Of a stretch of 64,000 bases of DNA, positions 58,156 through 64,000 are shown in pieces. The notes beneath the pieces were generated by a model. That model worked only from the letters and a program-made list of their open reading frames with translations. It ran no database searches and had not been told where the DNA came from. The first letter of the stretch is position 1. Every line of letters begins with the position of its first letter. The translations under genes were made by a program, and so were the position numbers. The DNA comes from DASQZT01 sp963728965 (GTDB lineage: Bacteria; Acidobacteriota; Terriglobia; Bryobacterales; Bryobacteraceae): assembly GCA_963728965.1 (NCBI GenBank), contig CAVSMH010000010.1, positions 294,882 to 358,881 on the forward strand. The letters are read 5' to 3'.

Positions 58156-59940
58156 TCAATTCTCCACCGCGGCCTGCGCGTTCGATGCCCTGCAATTCCG
58201 CGGTGAGACGCAACTGCCTCCTCGAGGTCGGCCGGCGCGTTCCGCCTCGCTCGATCCGCGATCTTCAACTGCGACGCGGATGATTCTGCTGGTCGCTGCG
58301 CCGCATGCTGGCGCAGCGCGGCGACGCACCTCCTCGCGCGACAGCTTCCTGCCGTCTTCGCTCAATACGGCCTGCCGCCAACAGGTTCTGGTCGGCGTCC
58401 TCGAGACGTCATTGATCTCGTCGAAGCCCACGCGGCCGCCGGCATCCTCGAGCGCGAAGATCGGCCTGAAAGATGCGCCGCGACGGCAAGATTGTCGATA
58501 GCTTCCAGTCGATCGCAACGTGTCGAATCGTTTCGCCCCGGCATCTCCGGCTCGGCCAGCAGCGCGTTCAGCAGCATGCGCTCGTCGGGACGCAGCACGA
58601 TCCTGGGGCGCTCGATGGCCTTATCTCCGCGCGATCCGACACCGCTTTCCGGAAATGCATCCAGCACCATCCCGCGGTCCACGCCGATATAGCCCGCCAG
58701 ATCGTTGGCGATGGCCATGCGTTCGAGCCGGTCGGAGATGTCCTGCACTCCGGCAGCAGGAAGTTGCAGCACCGCCACCTTGCCTTCGGCGGTGCGCACG
58801 TCGTGCTTCGCGCGCGCGCGGTCGGCCAGCCAGTAGAAATAGCCCTTGGCGCTGTCCAGCCGCTCGCTGATATGCCTCGGCGCCGCGCTCCTTGCAATAC
58901 TCGTCCGGATCCAGATCGCCATCGAGTTCCATGATGCGCACGTGCATGCCTTCGTCGAGCAGGACGTCGATGGAGCGTTCGGCGGCATTGGCGCCCGGGC
59001 CATCCGGATCGAAGTTGACGACGATGCGCTGCGAGTGCCGCTTGAGCGCCTGCACCTGGTGCGCGGTCAGCGAGGTGCCGCAGCTGGCGCACGACGCTGG
59101 CGGAATCCGGCCGCCGTCACGCCGATCGCATCCATATAGCCTTCCACCAGGATGACGCGGTCCTCTTTGCGGATCGCCTCCTTTGCCCGGTGCAGGTTGT
59201 AGAGCACATGGCTCTTCTTATAGATCGGCGTTTCCGGCGAATTTAAATACTTGGGTTTATCGTCGGCGGCCAGCGCGCGCCCGCCGAAACCGATGATCTT
59301 GCCCGATTCGTTGTGGATGGGAAACATCAGGCGGTTGCGGAAACGATCGTAGAAGGTGCCGTCGTCGCGCCTGGCGACCAGGCCGGACTGCTCGATTGCT
59401 GGGCGGTGGAAATCCCGCTGCTCGAAGAGGCGCAGCAGGGTGCGTCCGGAGCGCGTCGGAATAGCCGAGGCCGAATGGTCTACGGTGTCGCGGCGCGACT
59501 CCGCGTTTGCCAGATAGGCGCGCGCCTCGGCGCCCGCCGGGGACGCGAGGTTGGCGCGAAAAGCCTCCTCGGCGAGCTCGTGCATTGGCGAGAGCGCCGC
59601 GCCGCAGCGTGGCATCCTCGTCGGCGTACTCCGGCGCGCTTGGGCATGGGAATGCCGTAGCGCTCGGCCAGCGATTTGAGCGCTTCGTAGAAGCTGAGGC
59701 CATCCTTCTCCATGACGAATTTGACCACATCGCCGCCCGCGCCGCAGGAGAAGCATTTATAGAACTGGTGGACCACGTGGACCGTGAAGGAAGGGCGACT
59801 TCTCGTTGTGGAAGGGGCACAGGCCCATGTAGCGGTTGCGCGCCGGAGCGGCGCAGGCGGACGTATTCGCCGATCACGTTGACGATGTCCACCGAAGACT
59901 TGAGCTGCTCGACGAAATCCATGAGGCCCTTGCCTGCCAT
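58156..59940 (-). CDS. dnaG: DNA primase DnaG, frame broken by apparent indels
   Basis: The replication primase. From ATG 59940 it reads GLMDFVEQLKSSVDIVNVIG, then in other frames FYKCFSCGAGGDVVKFVMEK (zinc-binding CxxC), GLSFYEALKSLAERYGIPMP, RNRLMFPIHNESGKIIGFGG (Toprim side), EDRVILVEGYMDAIGVTAAG, VVNFDPDGPGANAAERSIDV and DLDPDEYCKERGAEAY. Removing single inserted bases, for example near 59846 and 59786, rejoins neighbouring segments. The 3' end is approximate (58156) because the last frame is uncertain. It is followed by rpoD on the same strand. Confidence 0.85.
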
Positions 59941-60055
59941 TATCCCGCACAGCGGGGGGTTTGAAAGCTTACAGGTAACAATGCGACCCTAACCGACGGC
60001 GTATTGATTCGGGGATGGCTATGACAACAGACTCCAATCATGAGCGGGGGAACAC

Positions 60056-60265
60056 GTGCCTGACCTGAGTCCGTGGTTGCGGGTCATGACGGCTGTGGCG
60101 CCGTTTGGCGTCGCGGTATTCATGCGCCTGCTCCTGGGCAACAACCGGCTGACGAGAAGCCTGATTTCGGTGACCGTACTGTGGTTTGCGGCCAATATTC
60201 TGATGGCGCCTTACTCGGCGGGCGTAAGGACGGACATTAGGAACCTGCGCACTCTGCTACCATAG
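60056..60265 (+). CDS. small membrane protein of unknown function
   Basis: A 69-residue frame with GTG start and a purine-rich GGGGGAA upstream. Two hydrophobic stretches (LRVMTAVAPFGVAVFMRLLL and LISVTVLWFAANILMAPYSA) could be membrane helices. No family is recognised. It lies between dnaG and tatA in the stretch where other genes carry indels, so even its length is uncertain. Confidence 0.4.
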   Translation: MPDLSPWLRVMTAVAPFGVAVFMRLLLGNNRLTRSLISVTVLWFAANILMAPYSAGVRTDIRNLRTLLP

Positions 60266-60327
60266 CAATTGGGTGATGCCGGAAGCCGGCCACCTGTTAA
60301 AGTCCAATTTGTAAAAAAGGAGGCCGT

Positions 60328-60499
60328 ATGAGATCCATTGGCTTACCTGAACTTCTCGTAATTCTAGGAGTCGCCGTACTGCTTTTCGGCGGCAAGAAAA
60401 TTCCCGAAGTAGCGAAAGGTTTGGGCGAGGGGATTCGCAACTTCAAGACATGCTTTGAAGGGCGACGAAGAGAAGGTCGAAGAAAAGAAGCAGGCGTAG
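60328..60499 (+). CDS. tatA: twin-arginine translocase subunit TatA, one apparent base insertion
   Basis: A 56-residue pore-forming subunit of the Tat exporter. AAGGAGG lies seven bases before the ATG. The chain starts RSIGLPELLVILGVAVLLFG (membrane helix with the usual Gly-rich end), then GGKKIPEVAKGLGEGIRNFK (amphipathic helix). One extra base near 60451 moves the charged tail KGDEEKVEEKKQA into another frame with stop TAG at 60497; without that base the protein has normal length. The uncorrected frame would run on to 60555 with an unrelated tail. The exporter would serve Tat substrates such as the protein at 35202. Confidence 0.85.
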
Positions 60500-60564
60500 G
60501 CTTCAGGAGCTGCCCGCAAGTTGGGCGGATTTCATCTCGGCTTCAGCATCCATAGGAAAACAAC

Positions 60565-60598
60565 AAACCCCGCGGGCTCAGGGGGCGCCGCGGGGTTT
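60565..60598. terminator. bidirectional rho-independent terminator between tatA and the HU gene
   Basis: AAACCCCGCGG (60565-60575) pairs with CCGCGGGGTTT (60588-60598) through a 12-base loop and is followed by TTG on the + strand; on the - strand a T-rich GTTTGTTGTTTTCC follows. It serves two convergent genes. Confidence 0.8.
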
Positions 60599-60625
60599 TG
60601 CTTTCATTGCGGCGAATCGCCTGGC

Positions 60626-60928
60626 CTACTTCTTCTTGGGCGGGACGATCGCGTCCTTCGCGGCCTTGGCCACGCGGAACTTCACCACTTTCTTGGCCGG
60701 GATTTTGATGCTCTCGCCAGTAGCCGGGTTGCGGCCCATCCGGGCCTTGCGATCCACGCGCACCAGCCGGCCGATCCCGGGCAGCACAAACACACCGTTC
60801 TTCTTGACTTCCGCTGATTGCCATGGTGGATAGATATCCAGGAACTGCGCGGGCGACTTTATTGTTCACCTCGCAGTTCTCGGCAAGAGTCTGACCAATT
60901 GCGTCTGCGTCATTCGTTCATTCGCCAT
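60626..60928 (-). CDS. HU/IHF family DNA-binding protein, frame broken by apparent indels
   Basis: A nucleoid protein of about 100 residues. The C-terminal half is in one frame: EVKKNGVFVLPGIGRLVRVD, ARMGRNPATGESIKIPAKKV and VVKFRVAKAAKDAIVPPKKK, matching the HU beta arm with its RNPATG motif. The N-terminal half (MTQTQLVR, LAENCEVNNKVARA, FLDILSTMAI) is spread over three frames that rejoin if about four single bases are corrected. The total span is exactly 101 codons. It is convergent with tatA. Confidence 0.8.
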
Positions 60929-61137
60929 AAATCTCTTTGATTCTCCCGTGCCTGCCGCGCAATTTCATGCGGATGATCCGCGGACGCGCCTGCGAACATC
61001 ACATCGAAGCAGACGGCGCTGGAGCGCGCTCGTCCATCGTGATTAATGATACGGGAAGCCAAAGGCCCCTGTAAAGGGAAATACGAGTAAAAGGCCGTTT
61101 TTCGGGTTTTTTGCGCATCGAGCGCGTAGAAGGCGCG

Positions 61138-61951
61138 TCAGACGGCGGTTTCGACAGCTATGGGGGCGTGGGAATGCTGAAAACCAAGGCTTCCGGGGCC
61201 GGCTCCGCACCAGAAAATCTCCTCTTCCGCATCGCCGAGGGAACCTGCCACGCTGTTTTTTACCAGCGCAGTCGGATCCGGCACCCGACGCTCGCATCGC
61301 GCTGCCGGATCTCGGCGGCGGATCGGAGCCGGATGCGCAATGCGGCCCGCACGGGGCGGCCTCCGGCTGGTCTCTTCCAACCCGGCCGGGGCGCCGCGCG
61401 CAACTGATTCACGAAAAGAAAACTGGTTCCGGTGCGGGCGGCCACTTGCACGAGTTTTCGAAGCCCTGGGTGATGAGGCGGGTATGGAGGCCTGGATAAG
61501 TGCTGGCCACACCCCCTTCGAGTTCGGCCCGCGGCACGAGCGCAGCTACCGAATCGATCGCTATCAGATCGACCGTGCGCGACAGCGCCAGCGCGGCGGC
61601 AATCTCCAGGCCTCTTCTCCACAGCCCGGCTGCACCAGAATCAATTGCTCGAGGTTCACTCCGAGCTTCGCGGCGTAGGAAAGGTCCAAAGCATGTTCAG
61701 CATCGAGAAAGGCCGCGGTTCCGCCCGCGCTCTGTGCCTGCGCATCGCGTGGAGGGCGAAGGTGGTCTTCCCCGACGATTCCGGAGCCGAAGATCTCAAC
61801 GAGCCTCCCGCGGGGGAATCCGCCAAGTTTCCTAACAACGCCTGAGTGGGGGCGAACCGGCCGGAATCCCCGCGGGGGGCGCCGGACCGAATCGCTCCGA
61901 AAGACGGCAAAGCGCCAAGTCGATAGCCTTTCGGCGATCCGCTTCGTTCAA
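61138..61951 (-). CDS. divergent RecA paralog lacking the C-terminal domain, frame broken by apparent indels
   Basis: A RecA-like ATPase of about 270 residues, second copy beside recA. TTG at 61951 with GAGGGGAG upstream begins NEADRRKAIDLALCRLSERF. Corrected frames then give GGFPRGRLVEIFG, Walker A PESSGKTTFALHAMR, GGTAAFLDAEHALDLSYAAK, LGVNLEQLILVQPGCGEE, Walker B VDLIAIDSVAALVPRAELEG, and KLVQVAARTGTSFLFVNQLR. The L2 region has AAPRPGW where RecA has MKIGVMFGNPETT, and the chain stops soon after WVKNSVAG, without the RecA C-terminal domain. A DNA-binding regulator of recombination or SOS mutagenesis is possible; function is inferred only. Confidence 0.7.
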
Positions 61952-62014
61952 CAAACTCTCCCCTCGACTGATCAGTGCAGCGGGGAGGAGTTCGCTCTCA
62001 ACTGGAAAACCGGG

Positions 62015-63097
62015 TTAGCGCTTCGATGCCGGCGCGCCCGGCCGGGCGGCGGCCGGTTCGGCCTTGGCCGCGGTTTCGGGAGGGATGGGCTCGGCCTTTG
62101 TAAGACCCAGCTGCTTTCGCAGTTCGGCGTCGATGTTCTGCCGGATATCCGGGTTGTCCTTCAGGAACTGCCGGGCATTCTCGCGGCCCTGGCCGATCCG
62201 GTCGCCTTTGTAGCTGAACCAGGAGCCGCTCTTTTCGACCACGCTCTGCGCCACGCCCAGATCGAGCAGGTCGCCTTCCTTGCGAGATGCCTTCGCCGTA
62301 GATGATGTCGAACTCGGCCTCGCGGAAGGGCGGGGCCACTTTGTTCTTGACCACCTTCACCTTGGTGCGGTTGCCGATGACCGCGTCGCCATCCTTGATG
62401 GCGGCGATGCGCCGGATATCCAGCGCGGACGGACGAATAGAACTTCAGCGCGCGTCCGCCGGTGGTGGTTTCCGGGATTGCCGAACATCACGCCGATCTT
62501 CTCGCGGATCTGGTTGATGAAGATCAGGCAGGTCTTGCGATTTGGAAACCATGCCGGTGAGTTTGCGCAGCGCCTGCGACATCAGCCGCGCCTGCACGCC
62601 CATGTGGCTGTCGCCCATCTCGCCATCCAGTTCCGCTTTGGGAACCAGCGCCGCCACCGAATCCACCACCAGCACATCGATCGCGCCGGAGGCGATCAGC
62701 GCGCCCGTGATTTCCAGAGCCTGCTCGCCGTAATCGGGCTGCGAGACCAGCAGATTGTCCACATCCACGCCGAGTTTGCGCGGCATAGATCGGATCGAGC
62801 GCGTGTTCGGCGTCAATGAATGCGGCCATGCCGCCCTGCTTCTGCGCCTCCGCGATCACCTGCAGCGCGATGGTGGTCTTGCCGGAAGATTCCGGCCCGA
62901 AAATCTCGATTGATGCGGCCGCGCGGGAAGCCACCGACGCCCAGGGCGGAATCGAGCGAGATCGACCCGGTCGAAATCACCGAAACCGGAACAATGGCGT
63001 CTTTCGACCCCAGGCGCAGGATGGAACCCTTGCCAAACTGTTTCTCGATCTGGCCCAGGGTGAGTTCTAACGCCCGTGCGCGCTCTTTGTCTTCCAT
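62015..63097 (-). CDS. recA: recombinase RecA, frame broken by apparent single-base insertions
   Basis: The strand-exchange recombinase, 361 codons in span. ATG at 63097 begins EDKERARALELTLGQIEKQF GKGSILRLG-like; further frames give Walker A GPESSGKTTIALQVI, MAAFIDAEHALDPIYAA, NLLVSQPDYGEQALEITGAL, IDVLVVDSVAALVPKAELDG, GDSHMGVQARLMSQALRKLT, and VVEKSGSWFSYKGDRIGQGR near the end. Extra bases at about 62911, 62778, 62537, 62475, 62424 and 62282 each account for a frame change; removing all six gives one continuous RecA. The gene is probably intact in the organism. Confidence 0.92.
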
Positions 63098-63131
63098 TAG
63101 ACAAACTCCTCATTTCTGCTGCGAAAAGAAG

Positions 63132-63160
63132 ATTATAGCAGCGGCCAAACCCGGTATAAT
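63132..63160. promoter_or_regulatory. face-to-face -10 elements of the recA and 63178 promoters
   Basis: TATAAT on the + strand at 63155-63160 serves the gene at 63178. TATAAT on the - strand at 63137-63132 serves recA. They are 17 bp apart, so each -10 lies where the -35 of the other would be. GCTGC (63117-63121) and GCAGC (63137-63141) flank the recA -10 as an inverted repeat. No canonical LexA box is seen. Confidence 0.55.
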
Positions 63161-63177
63161 GCCAGCGGGAGCTGAAT

Positions 63178-63807
63178 ATGAAGGCCAGAGTCGCGGTCCT
63201 TTCCCTCATCGCCGTCAGCGCCCTGCTGGGAGGGGAGAAAAAGCCCGCCACGGCGAGTAGTGAAAACGAAATTGTTCGGCTGGACGCGAAGGTGTTCCCG
63301 GATAAGGAATCGCTGAAGCCCATTCTGGGTTCGGATCTGGGCGGCCACTACATCGTGGCGCAGGTGAAAGTAGAGCCCAAGTACACCAAGGAAATCACCA
63401 TCGACCGCGACGATTTCACCTTGCGCACGGATAAGGACGGCGACCGCACACAGCCGATGGCGCCGAGCCAGATCGCCGGCGGCGGGGCGCTGGTTCTGAC
63501 GGGCGTACAGGGTCCGGGCGGCGATGGCGCGGAACGCAGCCGCGGGTGGAGCATAGGCGGCATGGGCATGGGCGGCGGCAATGGATCGGGAGGCGCGGTG
63601 GACCCGTCCAAGGTCAAGGCGACCATGGAGAATGGCGAGAAGGACAATCCGCTGAAGAAAATGCTGGAGGCCAAAGTGCTGCCGGAGAAGAAGATCGAAG
63701 AGGCGACCACGGGCTTCCTCTACTTCCCGATGGAAAAGCAGAAGATGAAGGACCTGGAGCTGATCTACGGACCGAAGCAGAACCAGATCCGCATACGATT
63801 CAAGTAG
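63178..63807 (+). CDS. exported protein of unknown function
   Basis: A 209-residue protein with a short signal-like N-terminus (ARVAVLSLIAVSALLGG). The body has an Ig-like or beta-sandwich part (AQVKVEPKYTKEITIDRDDF) and a Gly/Met-rich low-complexity segment (SIGGMGMGGGNGSGGAV, residues ~122-140), then a Lys/Glu-rich part with ATTGFLYFPMEKQKMKDLEL. No family is recognised. It is uninterrupted, marking the right edge of the indel-rich stretch. It is divergent from recA. Confidence 0.7.
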   Translation: MKARVAVLSLIAVSALLGGEKKPATASSENEIVRLDAKVFPDKESLKPILGSDLGGHYIVAQVKVEPKYTKEITIDRDDFTLRTDKDGDRTQPMAPSQIAGGGALVLTGVQGPGGDGAERSRGWSIGGMGMGGGNGSGGAVDPSKVKATMENGEKDNPLKKMLEAKVLPEKKIEEATTGFLYFPMEKQKMKDLELIYGPKQNQIRIRFK

Positions 63808-63833
63808 ACGCATTACCCTGGTAATATATAGGT

Positions 63834-63980
63834 ATGGCGTCGATACGATCCAAGGTGACCGCGCAGGGGCAGATCTCGGTCCCGGCAGCGGTGCGGCGAA
63901 AGCTCGGTATCGGTCCCGGGTCTGTCCTGGAATGGGAAGAGGATGGCGATCGCATGATTGTGCGGCGCGTGGGCAAGTAG
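63834..63980 (+). CDS. AbrB/MazE/VapB-type antitoxin N-terminal part, ended by an in-frame TAG
   Basis: A 48-residue swapped-hairpin DNA-binding protein: ASIRSKVTAQGQISVPAAVR RKLG-type N-terminus and GPGSVLEWEEDGDRMIVRRV GK end. In the related antitoxins the chain continues GRYTSEDIHRALF. Here TAG (63978-63980) stands where Tyr would be, and the same frame goes on TSEDIHR to the end of the window. The stop is therefore probably a nonsense change or a base-call error. The toxin gene would lie to the right, outside the window. Confidence 0.75.
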   Translation: MASIRSKVTAQGQISVPAAVRRKLGIGPGSVLEWEEDGDRMIVRRVGK

Positions 63981-64000
63981 ACTTCCGAAGACATCCACCG

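Noticed and set aside
61138..61951. ImuA as identity of the RecA paralog
   Set aside because: RecA motifs beyond the Walker boxes (FLDAEHALDLSYAAKLGV, FVNQLR, WVKN) are better kept than expected for ImuA, and no imuB or dnaE2 is adjacent; left as a RecA paralog.

Overview
The window reads as chromosomal DNA of an Acidobacteriota member, most likely Solibacterales/Bryobacteraceae (Candidatus Solibacter-like). The evidence is a GC-rich, densely packed gene layout, two long orphan FtsX/MacB-type permeases of the acidobacterial ADOP kind, secreted proteins with carboxypeptidase-regulatory repeats, and a 16S gene whose 5' region resembles that class. The taxonomy is inference from reading, not from a database search.

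Layout. 0-5 kb: a Gfo/Idh/MocA oxidoreductase cut by the left edge, a YjbR-like protein, a DUF5009 membrane protein, a zinc alcohol dehydrogenase and an exported M28 peptidase. 5-13 kb: an APC permease, an ECF sigma/anti-sigma/zinc-ribbon cluster, and a TonB receptor - YfiR - CHASE8 histidine kinase cluster. 13-21 kb: envelope genes (uppP overlapping ftsK, a PAP2 phosphatase, HpnB-like glycosyltransferase, an exported repeat protein). 21-25.5 kb: a sugar cassette (a 33-codon ORF, GRP-type sugar transporter, SGLT-type symporter, small membrane protein, galactokinase), several members joined by ATGA overlaps. The end of galK lies in one copy of a ~92-bp direct repeat whose second copy sits 210 bp on. 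25.7-28.4 kb: ftsY-ribD-ribE. 28.6-34.4 kb: purQ-purL-purF-hutH. 34-41.5 kb: acetyltransferase, a Tat-exported six-hairpin glycosidase-like protein, exported aldose epimerase, a stand-alone receiver protein, small membrane proteins, a LacD-like aldolase. 41.6-49.9 kb: two ADOP permeases around metX-metW, an esterase and an exported protein.

50-55.7 kb is a complete rRNA operon: two sigma70-like promoters, boxA-like leader, 16S, tRNA-Ala(TGC), tRNA-Ile(GAT), second boxA, 23S, 5S, terminator. After it come core genes: an RRM protein, dnaG-rpoD, tatA, HU, a RecA paralog and recA. Every identifiable conserved gene from about 55.9 to 63.1 kb is interrupted by several single-base insertions or deletions, while genes on both sides are clean. 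Because rpoD, dnaG and recA are essential or near-essential, this is best read as a poorly corrected stretch of assembly, not gene decay. The window ends with an exported hypothetical protein and an AbrB-type antitoxin gene that has a TAG inside an otherwise continuing conserved frame.

The most unusual items are the divergent RecA paralog next to recA, the 92-bp repeat that appears to have supplied the end of galK, the TonB-YfiR-CHASE8 kinase unit, the small protein coupled to a sugar transporter, and the face-to-face promoters between recA and its neighbour. No CRISPR array, transposase, integrase or phage gene was seen.
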